This document shows, in pieces, positions 44,129 to 55,270 of a DNA stretch of 64,000 nucleotides (the first letter of the stretch is position 1; each line of letters begins with the position of its first letter). The DNA comes from Eutreptiella sp. 'Long Island Sound 2002'. Taxonomy: Eukaryota; Euglenozoa; Euglenophyceae; Eutreptiales; Eutreptiaceae. The stretch covers positions 61,105,355 to 61,169,354 of the forward strand of contig OZ038384.1 in assembly GCA_964036045.1 (NCBI GenBank). Direction: 5' to 3'. The notes under the pieces are model-generated. The model was not told where the DNA came from. It saw nothing but the letters and a program-made list of their open reading frames with translations, and ran no database searches. A program made the position numbers and the translations under genes.

Positions 44129-45620
44129 GTTCCATGTGCCCACCTGCCTCTCATTCTTCTCCTTCTCCTCTCCCTTCCCGCCTCTTGCTCTTCTTGTCCT
44201 TGTTCTCTGCCTTCCCCGGTTCTTGTACTTGCTCTCCTTGCCGTTTGTTGCCGCCGCTGCTTCATCTCCCTCCTGGAGCCCCGGACGCTCCCATCCAAGG
44301 CTGCCTCGCCCCCGGATGTTCCAGTCCTGGTGCGCTGCTTCCCTGGTTGTTCCCGTCCGGGTTCCACGTGTTTGGCCGCTTTTCCATCTGCTCCTTCCCC
44401 TCACGCTTCCTGACTCTCTTTCGTCGTATCCTTCCTCATCTGGTCCTTGCCCTTGTTCATGTGCTTCTCGCCGTTGTTCTCCGCTACTGTATCCCCCCTC
44501 CTTTCGCAGCCCCGGACGTTCCAGTCCCAGGCCGCTGCTTCCCCGGACGCTCCAGTCCTGGGCCTCCGCCCCCCGGATGTTCCAGTCCGGGTGTTTTGCT
44601 TCCCCGGATGTTCCAGTCCGGGTTCCACGTGTTTGCTTCTCCTTCTCCTCCCTCTTCCCTTCTCTTGCTCTTCTCGTCCTCTCTCTCGACTGACCCTGAC
44701 TCTCGTGCACGCACCCCTTACCCCTTGTCGATTCTTGCTGCCGCCGCCTCTTCTTCCTCCTCGAGCTCCGGACACTCCTTTTCATGGCCGCCTCGCCCCC
44801 GGATGTACTTGCCCTGGTGCGCTGCTCCCCCGGTTGACCTCGTCCGGGTTCCACGTGGTTGGCCGCTTTTCCTTTTGCTCCTTCTCCTCCCACTTCCCTT
44901 CTCTCGTCCGTCTTGTCCTTCCCCATCTGGTCCATGCTGGTCCATGCTGTTCACGTGCTCCTCGTCGCTTCTTTCTGCCGCCATTTCTTCCTCCTTCTGA
45001 GGTCCCGGACTTTCCACTCCCGGGCCGTTGCCTCCCCGGACGTTCGAGTCCAGGGCTTCCGCCCCCCGGATGTTCCAGTCCGGGCGCATTGCTTCCCCGG
45101 TTGTTCCAGTCCGGGTTCCGTGCGCCTGCCTCCCCTTCTCCTCCCCCTTCCCGTCTCTCGTTTTTCTCGTCCTCTCCCTCAACCTTTCGTGACTCCTGTT
45201 CATGCACTCCTTTTCGGTTCTTGCCGCCGCCGCAGCTCCTTCCTCAGGGAGCCTCGGCCGCTCTCGCTTGACGTTTTCCTGTGCCGCCCCGCTCCCAGTT
45301 GATCCTGTCTGGTTGCGTTGCTTCCCCGGTTGTTCCCATCCGGGCTCCATGTGTTTGGCTGCTTCACCTTCTTCTCTTTCTCCTCCCGCTTCGCGTCTTC
45401 TCTCCTTCTTGTCCTCCCCCATCCGTTCCTTGCTCTTGTTCTTGTTCTCCTCTCCGTGTCTCTCCGCCGCCATCTCCTTCTCCTTGTTTGTTGCCCCGGA
45501 CATTCCATTCCCGGGCCACTTCGTCCCTGGACATTCCAGTCCGGGTGCGTTGCGTCACCGGATGTTCCAGTCCGCGGCACCGGGTGCACCCCCGGACGAT
45601 CCAGTCCGGAAGTTTGGGCC
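44129..45620 (+). repeat. Higher-order tandem repeat, about 491-bp dimer, three copies
   Basis: The phrase GGTTCCACGTGTTTGG and variants recur at about 44129, 44362, 44620, 44848, 45111 and 45343. Spacings alternate near 230 and 260, giving 486-495 for every second one. GGATGTTCCAGTCCGGG-type words occur between them. All frames stay open on both strands because of the composition; no gene is inferred. Confidence 0.85.
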
Positions 45621-45636
45621 TTGCTCCTGTCCGCCC

Positions 45637-46470
45637 CCGTCGAGGAGCTGCAGAGGGCGTGGGCATATCTTCAGAGAAGGCTGGAGAGGGTGGAGAGGGT
45701 AGAGCGGGAAGGCGAGCAGCCCAGGGAGCTGGCACAGGAGGGCGTGGGGTCGGAGGGTTGCCCCCCACTACAGCTATTCAGGGAGCCGGCTATCCCACCG
45801 GAGCAGGAAAGGGAGATGCAGGAGAGGGCGTAGGGGCTGATCAGAGGGGAGGCAGCGAGGCTGGCGGAGAGGGACAGGGAGGTGACGGCGCGAGAGCGCA
45901 GGGTGCTGGAGGAGGAGGAGGCGTTGGCCCGGGGGGCACACCGGGTCCTCTCGGACCCGGAAGGGGACATCCCCTCCACGGATGTGGGGGGACAGTCGCC
46001 GTCCGGGAGGAGGGCCAGAGGAGAAGGAGGGGAGGCTGGGCAAGCGAGGGGAAAGCCGCGGCAGATGCATGGGCGTGGAGCAGGGGAGGCAGAGGGGGCG
46101 CGGCGGCCCGCCAGCCCCAGCCCGGACTGGGACTCAGAGTCGCCGCCGCCGCGGCGATATGGGCCGCAGCTGGTGCGGAATAAGCCCGGGATGGTCAGGT
46201 GGTGGAGGGCGGGGGATGTGGCGGAGCTGCTCCGCTACGTGAAGTAGGCAGGGAGGACGAGAGGGGGGCGGGAGAAGCGAGGGACCCGCCCCTTCAGCGA
46301 CCTGGTTGGCAGGGCTGGGAGGCCAAGGGAAAAGGGGCCTGAGATGGAGGAGGGCCGCAGGAGGAGGATGCTGGGAGAGGCGCTTCCGGGGGTGAGCCTG
46401 GACTGTCCCCGGGAACGGGGGAAAAAGCCCAGGGTGCAGATGCTGAGGGACCTGTTGCAGAGGGAGGGGT
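45637..46470 (+). pseudogene. Gag-like ORF, copy 2
   Basis: Begins abruptly inside the sequence of copy 1 (EELQRAWAYLQRRLERVERV) right after the higher-order repeat. The frame carries TAG at 45831-45833 where copy 1 has TGG. It continues past the point where copy 1 is lost: PQLVRNKPGMVRWWRAGDVA and LLRYVK, then TAG at 46245-46247, then in the same frame RGTRPFSDLVGRAGRPREKG and PRVQMLRDLLQREGW to TAA at 46470. Thus copy 2 shows what the C-terminus of this family looks like: basic and Trp-containing, with no zinc knuckle seen. Function unknown. Confidence 0.5.
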
Positions 46471-49112
46471 GGTAAGAAGGCGAGGTGTAGGGCGGGGCAG
46501 GAGCATGACCTAGGTGCTCATCCTTGTCATCAGGTGGGTGACAGGATGCAGAGACAGAAACACAGAAGGTACAGGGAGGACGGACGGGTGTGGGCTACAG
46601 GATACAGGCGGGGCGGACGCGAGAGGTTGGCACGGGAAGGAGATGGTCGTGGACAGGTGAGGGGGAAGCATGGAGCAGGGGACGAGCGAGGGGACACGGA
46701 GGGTCAAGCAGTGATGGGGACACTTCCAGGAGAGGGGGAAGGCCAGCGGGGCAGCGGGGGACGAGGGGAAGAAAGTCGTGGACGTGGACCCCCCGAGGGA
46801 GGATCAGGAACCGCGGCAGCAGGGGCTGGGATGGTGGGATGCGGGAGTGCCGACAGACGCGGACGTAGCGGCCGGGCAGCAAGGCGCCGGAGGGCACCAA
46901 AAGAATGGAGCCGCAGTGAAGAAGACGGAGTCTGCGCCGAGGTTCGGAACGGGGAGCGGCAGATGTGACAGAGACGCAAGAGGAGAAGGCGGCGGGGACA
47001 GCGCCTGCGGGAGCACCGGGAAGGCGGACACAGCTCGGGCTGTGACGGCCTCGTGGAGGGCAGGCGCACGGCGGAGGTCTGTTGGCATCCGGGAGAAGCA
47101 AAGGGCGTAAAGGCGCGACACCCGTCCAATGGAGGTCGGGGCCAGCGCCTGAAGCGATGGCACCGGGATCCGGGCGGACTACGCGGTGAGCGGCGGTATG
47201 GGTCAGGTGGAGTGCACACGAGCGGAGTCGAATGACAGCACCATGGCGCCAGAGCAGGAATGACCTCCATGGGAGGCGGCATGCCCGCTACACGGAGACC
47301 AAAGGTGGTGAGGCAGAGATGCCGTAGGGCACAGGAGTGGCCAGCGCTCTGCGGGCGCAGCCGGTACTGGCCAGGAGAGAGCCACACGGGAAGTACCGTG
47401 GCCCACGTCATGCCACACGAAGCTCGGCCACATTGGGGGGCCAGAAGGGGAGGCCTGGCGTGATGCGGAGACTGTTGGTACTGGTGGAGTACGGCGAGCG
47501 GTGAATTGGAACCGGGCTGCTTTGCTGGATGCACTGGGCTTACGGAGATGCTCTGCACGGTGTCGAGACTGAAAGTGGCTGCTGGAGTACAGCAAGAGGT
47601 GATATGGGCTGCTTGCTCCATGCGCTGGGCCAGCAAGGATCGCTCTTGGGCTACGTGGGCCACATGGGCATTTCGATCTTTCCTGCAGGGAGAGGGATTG
47701 CTTGTGTCGACCACCAGCTGTCGTAGTACCGGTTGACGTCCCATCTTCATTCCAGTCCTCAATCATTACCTCTAACCAGTCTGCATTGTAAAGCTCATTC
47801 GCCTTTTACCTTTTGCTGCCCGATTGAAGCTTGCGTCGGGGATTACGGAGGTAGCAAATAGTTCGGGGAACGAAAATCTACTGAGTCAACTGGGAGAGGG
47901 CACGACCCAACTCCAGGGGAAAGGAGAGGGACATAGGGGTAGGGTATACGTGGAACCCACGACCTGAATACTGGGGTGGATGAACAGCAAAAGCAAGGAA
48001 GGCGGATAGTACAGACCAAAGGGGGCAACAGACGCCCCTCTGAGTGACGGCAGGGCAGGGGTAGCGCAGAGGGGAACAGGGGACACACACAGGGCGCGCG
48101 TGAGCAGCAACGAGCGCGGCACGAGAGGCAAACGGGGGAAAAAGCAGGCGAACCCGAGGGGCAAGGGCCGCGCGGGGAGAGGGAGACGCAGTGGGCCAAC
48201 AGCGGCACATAGGTGCGTCCCATCGCGCACAGAGAGACGCCATGCCATTGACCCGCATTGAGCCGTACCGGCCGCCACGCCCCATCGTCAGGGAACTGAT
48301 GGAGGGGAGCCCGGCGGGGGCAAACGACGGGGGAATCCCCCCAAAGGGGTACATGGGGAGGCCGCCCAAGTTGGCCTTTAGGAGGGAGGACAGGGCGGAG
48401 GCGGAGAGGCGCATGAGGGCCCGCTAGATACAGCCCTGGTGTGCGGAGGAGCAGCGGCGAGCACACGGAGCAGGAGATGAGCAGTAAGAGGGCGGGCGAC
48501 AGACAGGCAACGCGGAAGGGCGGGGAGGGGAGGGGAGAGAGGGAAGAGAGGAGAGAGACGCGAGGGAGGGGTGACCACCTGGCTCCGACGGGGACCGCCA
48601 AGGGGCACGCCACGCGTGGGCGAGAGGACCAGAGACGAACACCGGAGCCGTGACCCGATTTCTGGTGCATTGATGACGTTCGTGCATGCAGGGAGGAGGG
48701 AAAAAAACAAACACAAAAGGGACAGGAATCCAGAGGACAGGACGCACAGAGGGAAAGGGGGGGGGGGCGGCCCAAAAAAAACCATACACACAATGCACAG
48801 CAGAGGGCACACAGCACAGAAGAAGCAGGCAGCGGGAGAACGGGTAGGAGCAATCGGTGCACGGGACAAGAAAAAAGAGCCACAGGCAAGTGACTTAGGG
48901 TAGCAAGCGGCACGGTGGAGAAAACACAAAAGATGCAGGCGGCCACGTGGGGTATAGGCACGGCTAACGCGATGGGAAACGTAGGCGGGACCAGGGGGAA
49001 AGATCCCCAACAGGTCTAGTAGGAATCAAACCACCCAAACACAAGGGGGCGGGATAGGAGCGACCCGTGCAAGGCGCACGAAACGGTCCCCGGACGGATG
49101 AGGATCCAGTGG
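46471..49112. other. Inner part of the 6.9 kb block, mostly unassigned
   Basis: Purine-rich on the plus strand, so many frames are open on both strands. Plus-strand frames around 46778-47110 (DVDPPREDQEPRQQGLGWWD) and 47560-47740 look faintly protein-like, but I recognise nothing. A+G-rich and homopolymer-containing sequence fills 48430-48960. Confidence 0.4.
48242..48427 (+). CDS. Short basic ORF, unknown
   Basis: 61 codons from an ATG at 48242: MPLTRIEPYRPPRPIVREL, then a Gly/Pro-rich centre and a basic, charged end (RREDRAEAERRMRAR). Composition is more protein-like than the surrounding low-complexity sequence and resembles the tail of the gag-like family nearby. No domain recognised; it may be another remnant. 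Confidence 0.3.
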   Translation: MPLTRIEPYRPPRPIVRELMEGSPAGANDGGIPPKGYMGRPPKLAFRREDRAEAERRMRAR

Positions 49113-49645
49113 GTCTGCAGGGGTGAGGGTTGACCCCGAGGCTCCCGGGTCAATGGCCTGAGTACACGTAGGTTCACGCGTGAGCGGGACCTGGGGAAAC
49201 GTCGAAAAGGTCGCCCCGTAGCCTCCAGCCGCGGATGGACGACAACCAAGTGCATCCGGGAGCCGAGTGGGTACTCCAGCCCGTGAGGGATGGGGAGTGG
49301 TGGAATGTGGCTGAGAGCAGAGCTGCGCTGTCGGCAACGGCTATCCACAGGAAACCCGCCTGCAGGCACCCACAAGGCTGAGCTCGGGAGGAAAGGCCGG
49401 AGGAGTCTTCGACGGGGGACCGGAAGGAGCTGAGACCGTGAGGGCAGCGACTGAAGGAAACCTACCGCTGGTCATGCCCCAAGGGAACCTGGTTGAAGTT
49501 CTCAGCCGTGAGGCGAGAAAGGGGTCACCAGAGCCACTGATGGTGGGGAGCTTCCTTTCCCGCCAGCGGCGGCCACCATGTAAAACAAACAAGGGGATGT
49601 CAGATGAGGCTGCGGACGCGACCGCCCGTACTTACTTACTTACTT
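49113..49645 (-). repeat. Right inverted repeat
   Basis: Inverted partner of 42752-43290, with small indels and scattered substitutions. It ends in four TACT/TTAC units. Confidence 0.8.
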
Positions 49646-49650
49646 GTGCA
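49646..49650. repeat. Possible target-site duplication GTGCA, right
   Basis: Second GTGCA, immediately outside the right inverted repeat. Confidence 0.5.
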
Positions 49651-50440
49651 ACTTTACCCTCGTGTGGAGAAAGGCAAATAGGTAGAAAACTATCACACCC
49701 AACTTCAAAGGCAGAAATGGGCTCTCCCCGCCTACACACTTAGTGTTGTAAGCCGTCACCAATGTTTGAGCAAGTGTTATAGCTCATTGGCCTGGGTAAA
49801 GGTTTGGGGATGGTTGTGGAACCGTGTCTTCGGTAAGCGTTGTCATTCGAAGCCTTGTAAGCAACACCATGTGCAAGGCCTAGCGGAGTCTTCGGGTCTT
49901 GCCTGCCACGTTGCTAGCACCCGAGAAGGTCAATGGTCTGGGTCACCTTGTGAGGTAGGTAGGTACGTGCACTCAGTCGTGGAGAGGCGCCCCATGGTTC
50001 CTGCTGGCGTTGCCGCTGTGACGAACAGGAAGAGGCTCCGCACTTCAAGAGGGGAGCCGACTTACATCCCGCTAGACCTGACTGTTGGCCCCCAACAAAG
50101 CGGCCCTGGGCAACACCGGGAGGCCTGATCGCCGCCAGCGTGACAAGCTTGTCTCGCCGGGAGGGTGTGCCCCCGTGCTTGCGCATGTCCCCTCCTTTGG
50201 GCAGAACCCTAGAGGTTCACCGGACTTCCTGGCGTATCCTGGTCCGGAGGCATGCATGCATGTTCTTGGTACTGGGGTTCCGAGGCGCTTGGGTGTCGCA
50301 CGCTCTGCCTCGAGTCCCAAAGGAGTGCAGGCCTTGTGATGCAGCCTTACCCCCAGGCTCCGGATCTCGTTTGGCCAGGTCACCTGCATGGCACGGGCTG
50401 CCTCAGTGCCCGGGCTATGGACACTGGGTTTCCTACTGTT
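49651..50440. other. Unassigned stretch between the inverted-repeat block and the minisatellite
   Basis: Balanced composition to about 50100, then more G+C-rich. No coding frame recognised. It does not continue the gag-like frame lost at 42755, so copy 1 is not simply restored by removing the block. Confidence 0.5.
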
Positions 50441-51090
50441 GTGTGGCGTTTGTGCTTGGGTCCGGGTTGTGCTTGGGTTCGGGTTTTGGTAACCCCGCCA
50501 GCCCTGGCTGGGGTCTCAGGTGGGTTTGGGTACCGTTTGTGGTTTTGCCCCTCTTTTCCCCGCTGGGGTTTTCGGTGTTTGCGGTTGGGCTTGGCTTTCG
50601 GCCTACACCCCACCTGTCTTGGTTAGGGGTTTGGGACGTGCGTGGCTGTGTGCGCGCTCTGCCTGCACCCCGCTGTCCCGGTTCTGGTGTGTGGTGTGGG
50701 CGTGCGTGCTGGGGTCCGGGTTTTGGCTGCTCGCCGCCTCTCCTAGGTGAGGTGTTGGGGTGTGTGTGTGCTTGTGTGCATGTCCCGCGTGGTCTCCTGC
50801 ACCTCCTGGTTGGCTGTGCTGTGCGGGGATGTGTGGTTGGGCCTGGGTTGCTGCCGCGCCCCGCCACTCCTGGCTGGGTTGTCCGGGCGTGTGTGTTCGT
50901 GTGCGCGCCCCGCTTGTACCCCGCCTTTCCTGGCTGGGCTGTGCTGTGTGGGCGTACGTGCTGGGCTCGGGTTTTGGCTGTGCCCCGCCCCTCTTGGTTG
51001 GGTTGTTGGGGTGTGTGTGCGGACGTGCGTGTGCCCCGCTTGCCCCCACCTCTCCTGGGTGGCCGCCTGTGGCGCGGCTGTGTGCGGGTG
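50440..51090 (+). repeat. Minisatellite, about 62-bp units in alternating pairs
   Basis: TCCTGGCTGGG-like words occur near 50503, 50556, 50618, 50680, 50743, 50806, 50868, 50928, 50992 and 51052, mostly 60-64 apart. Two unit types alternate: one with GTGTGTGTGCG...GTGCCCCGCTTG and one with GTGCTGGGCTCGGGTTTTGG. The pair repeats at about 125 bp. Confidence 0.8.
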
Positions 51091-51889
51091 TTGCCGTTGC
51101 CGGGGTTGCCCCCCCCCCCTCCCCTTTGGTTTTCTTTTGGGGGGGCTTTGTGGTGTCTGTCGCTGGTTGTCCCGGTCTTGGGTATCGTGGTCTCTGTCCC
51201 CCCATCCCTTCTCTCCCGGGCCGCGTTTTTGTTTTCTTTCTGTCCCAGCGTGGTGTGTGTCCGCGTGTTTTGGGTGTCTCTTCTCCCGCTGGGTCGCTGC
51301 CCCCGGCTTGGTGTTGCCGGTTTTGGCTGGAAGGGCCCCTGGTGCCCCTTTGGGGGGTCCTGTCTTCGGTGCCGTCTGGGTGGGGGGTTTGGCCGCCTCT
51401 TGTGGTGTGGGTGGGCGGTTTGGTGGCTGTGGGCCGTTCTCCCGCCCCCCCCCCGGGTTTTTTTTTGGGCGGGGTCTGCCTGTTCCTCCCTCTGCCTTCC
51501 CTGGGCTGGCGCAGGCACTGGTCGGCATTCGGTGTGGTCTTCCGGGTTGCTGTTGGTGGTTGTGTTTTGCCAGGCCGTGCCCCGGCCCCATTGGTCCGGT
51601 GAGTTATGTACACGTTAGGCTTCGCGCCCCTTCCTGCCGGGTTAGGTTCTGGCTCTGCGGGCTGGGCGGATGCGCCAGGCAGCTTCCTGTGGCCCTGGGT
51701 TAGCCGTGTCCTTTCGCCTCGGCGGTGCCGGTTTTAACCTTCTGGCGACAGCTTGTGTGGCCGGACCGCCACCGTTGTTGCCGGGCGTGCGGTGGCCCCT
51801 TGCCGGTGTGTGGTGCGCTGGTGCGGCTCCTTCCGGGGTGTGTGGTGGCTTGATTTGGTTAGACCCTCGGTTAGCGTTCCTTGCTTTGG

Positions 51890-52150
51890 TGTTGTGGTGT
51901 GCTGTGGTGCGCCGTGCTGCGTCGTGCCGTGTTTCGCCGTGCTGTGTCGTGTTGGTCCGCGCTGTGTTGCGGTGCGCCCTGCTTGGCCGCGCCGTGTTGC
52001 GCCGTGCCGCGACGTGTTGTGCCGCTGTGTGCCGCGTCGCGTCGCTTCGTGCTGTGGCGTGTTGTGCTTTGGGGTGCCTTGTCGTGGTGCATTGCACTGT
52101 GGTGTGCTGCGCTGCGGTGTGCCATGCTGCCTCGTGTTGTGCCGTGTTGG
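51890..52150 (+). repeat. Degenerate 5-bp-pattern repeat (KTGYB)n
   Basis: Nearly continuous five-base words such as GTGCT, GTGTC, GCGCC and GTGCC for about 260 bases. Open on both strands because of the pattern; not a gene. Confidence 0.75.
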
Positions 52151-53309
52151 GTTGGTGGAGGTTAGTCTGGCCCGTGTTGTGGAGTGCGGGTCAGAGTGTG
52201 GCTGCTTGGTGGCTGGGGGGTGCGGTCAGGTGTGGGTGGCTTGCTGGGTCCGTGCTGTGGGGGTCTGGGTGTGCCGCTCGGGCTGGTGGGTCGGGTAGGT
52301 GTCCGTGGGGTTGCCCTCCCTGGGGGCCTGTGCCGTGGTCCCGTGTCCTCTGAGGGTCCCGGTCCCTAGCCCTGGTCGCTGTGGCCGTGCCTTCGTCCTC
52401 TTCCGGTGCTTGTGAGGTGCCCCTTGTGGTGGCCGGGGTCGTCGCCTGGCAGAGAGGGCGTGGTGGTGGGCTGCGCGGCGGTGTTTCCAGCGGCTTCCTC
52501 TGTGGGTGTAGCACGTTCTCCCCCCGTAGGTGTGCCCTCCATCCCCTGTGTGGTTTCCGGTGGCTGGTGGGCGTGTGCCAGTGTGATCCGTACGGCGTCC
52601 AATTCGTGCTTCGGTGGCATGTGTTTGGGGCGTGAGCCCCCGAGGCTCTTGCGGCGTCCGCTCGGGCTGGGGCGGCGCTGGTTCCTCCGTCGTGGTATGC
52701 CTCTCCTGCGTGTGGCTCCTGGTGCCCGCCGTGGTGTCCTCTTTCTCTGCGCCTCGGTCCCTGTTCCTTCCCCTGCCTGGCCCTCGGGTGGTCTCCTGCT
52801 CCCACGTTGTGTCGCTCCCGGTGCCCCGTCCCTATGGGCGCCTGCCTGCCACTTTGAGCCCTTCCGTGTCCCCGTGCCAGAGTGTCCCTCTCTGTCCCTT
52901 GCCCTCCCCTTGCCGGTGCCCTTTCCCTTCCCGCTGTGAAGGTGGTGTGGTGGGGGGGGGCGCGCTGATGGCCCAGTCCTGGGGGTGGGTGGCCTGAAGC
53001 CATTGGCTGAGGGCTTGGGGGGTTTAGGGGCGGCGGAGGCCCTGGACCGCGTCCCGGAGGAGGGCCTCCCATGCCGCCTGCGGCATGATGGCCTCTGGGG
53101 CGGCCTTGTTGGGGTTGACGGGCGTGCAGGTGCGGATCTCCTCGAAGGTGTGCACCATTTGCACCCCGGCTCGCCTTCCTGCTCCCCCGGCCCACTTCAC
53201 CCAGCGGCGGAGCTCCTGCAACGCGGGGGCAGACCACCAGGCGAGGTGGGCGGGGGCCTGGGGGGGGAGAGGGGTCCCAGCTTGACGTCCTGGAGTGGCT
53301 GGAGGAGGA

Positions 53310-53640
53310 CGTGGACATTCGGCGGTGGCGGGCGTGGCGGCGCCTGGGGGAGCGGGAGCTGCGGTGGCGGGGGCTGCGGGTGGGAGACGGGTACGGGCGA
53401 CGGGGGGAACGGGAAGCCCGGTGGGGCCCGGTGGGGGGAGGGGGTGGTGGACATGGGGCGGTGTTGGCTTGCTGTGCAGCGCCTGGGGGAGCGGGAGCGG
53501 TGGTGGCGGGGGCTGGGGGTGGGGGTCGCGTACGGGCGGAGGGGGGAACGGGAAGCCCGGCTGGGGCTCGTGGGGGGAGGAGGAGGTGGACATGGGGTGG
53601 CAGTGGCGCGCGTCGTGGCGCCTTGGGGAGCGGGAGCGGC
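53310..53640 (-). repeat. In-frame tandem repeat, about 47 codons per unit
   Basis: About 2.3 units of 138-141 bp, starting near 53310, 53451 and 53589. Multiples of three, so the minus-strand frame is kept: each unit encodes PPGPTGLPVPP-like and LPLPQ-like Pro-rich sequence within the ORF1-like protein. Confidence 0.8.
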
Positions 53641-55084
53641 GCGAGTGGGTGGTTGAGGCGTGGTGGCGGTGTTGGGAGCGTGAGCGTCGGAGAGGGGGGC
53701 GCCGTGCGGGGGGGGCAGCGGCAGCGCCGCCGTTTGCTGGACCAGGCCTCGTCGCTCGAGTCGGGCCTCTCAGGAGGTGTTGGCAGGTCCTGGGGGGCCT
53801 CGCATGGCGCTGCCTGGTACTGGGGGAGGGAGGAAGTCCCCCGTCCTCCATTGATCCGCCACGTAGGGGTGCGGTGGCGGCAGCGGCTGGTGGTACGAGT
53901 CAAGTGACTGTCCCTCGTGGGGCTAGGCCCGGGGGGGCCCTTTGGCGTGGACGTGGTGGCCGGGGGGATACGGTGCCTGGTACGGGGGGGCTGGCCCCTG
54001 GTGGTAGATGGGGTATGGGGGTGGAGCGCCCGGTGGCTGCCATCCCATATGCAGGTGCTGCTCTTGCACGGGGGGTTGTGGCCCGGTGGGGTAGAGTGAT
54101 GGGCAGTGCTAGTGGTTGGGGTGGTGTTGGTGGTGGTGGTGGTGGGGCCGCTGGTGGTGGTGGCGCTGCTACTGGTGGGGATGGTGCTGCTGGTATGGCC
54201 CTAGGACCCCTTGTGAATATTCTGGTCCCCCTGGTGGGGGTGGGGGGTCGGGCACCGTGCGCAGTCCCTGGGGCCATACTGTTTGGTGGGCGGCGGGGGC
54301 GGGTCGGGGTCCGGGCTTAACGGTGATTGTGGTCGAGGGGTCCCACATCCCTGGGTCGGTCTGGCCGGCGGCAGTGGTGTTTTGTGGGGGGTGGATGATG
54401 GGGTGCTGGGAGATGGGGATGTTGACGAGGGTTTGGACCGGGTCGTGTTGGGTGGCCGCCTCTGTGGTGGTGGCGCTGCTGGTTGGAGGGGGGCGTGGGT
54501 TGTGGTGGGTGGGGGGTCCTGGTTTGGGTTAGGGTTTGGGTCAGGGCGGTTTCGCTTGGTTTGGCGTTGTTGCGTTTGTGGTGTTGTGGACTGCGTGGGG
54601 TGGTGTTGGTGGTTGTGCTGTTGCTGGTGGTGCCCTCGTTCGGGCGCCTGCTTGCGTTCCGGGTCGGATTTTGGGTTGGGGTCCGCTTCGAGGTTGAGGA
54701 AGACCTCGGTCTGGCGGTGTGAGGGCGCCGGTGCCGGTTGGGGGGATTTCCCGGTGTGCTGCCGGGGTGCCTGGATCGCCTGTGTGGGGGTCCGGGGGTC
54801 CCCGATAGCCTGGCGAGCGGCCGCAGCTTTGGCTTTTGCCGTGGTCTTGTGGATGAGGTCGGCGGGGAGGGCAGGGTCGGAGGATTAGGTGGAGGACGTC
54901 GATGAGGCTGAGGACGAGGAGGAAGTGGTGGTTTTTGGGGGACGCGGGTTGCGCTGTGATGCGGGCAGTCGTGGGTTTGTGGGCGGCGGCTTCTGCTGCG
55001 GCCACGGCGGGGAGGATGGAGGGCATGTCCTCGGGCTGTAGGCTGGGGGTTGGTACGGCGTAATGCCGGAAGTGGCAAAGCGAG

Positions 55085-55150
55085 TGGAGTGCAGCCCACG
55101 CCAACTGTTCCCCCCCGCGGACGCAAACCCACACAACCTCACACATTGCA
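55085..55150 (-). repeat. Partner of the block at window start
   Basis: The reverse complement matches bases 1-62 closely. Lies at the presumed beginning of the second LINE, some 120 bases from the junction with fragment M. Confidence 0.7.
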
Positions 55151-55270
55151 GGACCCCGGCCCAGCCAAGCCAAGAAGGAGAAGACCGCAGCCCCGCGCCT
55201 CCCTCCCCGACCACTGCCGACCAGATCGGCCCGCCGGGCCGCCAGGTCACGGCCGGGCCCCCCCAGCCAC

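Larger units (their letters stand above)
42752..49645. mobile_element. 6.9 kb block with long inverted ends
   Basis: Both ends begin (GTAA)3-4 followed by a near-identical GCGGNCGCGTCCGCAGC segment and about 500 bases of inverted homology. The inside holds tandem repeats, a gag-like copy (45637-46470) and G+C-rich sequence. No transposase is recognised. It could be a foldback-type or non-autonomous DNA element, or two copies of one repeat in opposite orientation. Confidence 0.5.
52366..55150 (-). pseudogene. Second LINE, ORF1-like region
   Basis: Minus-strand coding sequence begins near 55150. It reads EDMPSILPAVAAAEAAAHKP, then (after frame changes) LIHKTTAKAKAAAARQAIGD and EVFLNLEADPNPKSDPERKQ. 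From 53851 to 53024 one frame is open, with Pro-rich 47-codon repeats followed by SAPALQELRRWVKWAGG, VQMVHTFEEIRTCTPVNPNK and IMPQAAWEALLRDAVQGLRR. A last open piece (PPKHELDAVRITLAHAH...) ends at 52366. Base composition and Pro/Ala/His-rich style match ORF1 of the outer LINE, though I see no long identical stretch. No ORF2 is visible in the window, so it is 3'-truncated or replaced by G+T-rich repeats. Confidence 0.5.

Noticed and set aside
44111-45503. Long minus-strand ORFs across the 491-bp repeat
   Set aside because: All six frames are open over the array; repeats of Arg/Gly/Thr phrases reflect the satellite units.
46704-47762. Minus-strand ORF of 352 codons
   Set aside because: Low-complexity Pro/Ser/Arg sequence opposite purine-rich DNA; no family resemblance.
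47843-48961. Minus-strand ORF of 372 codons
   Set aside because: Open only because the plus strand is purine-rich; Ser/Pro/Cys/Leu-rich with no domain.
50140-51618. Plus-strand ORF of 492 codons
   Set aside because: Follows the G+T minisatellite; protein is Gly/Val/Cys/Leu-rich with unit repeats and no domain, and the opposite strand is equally open.
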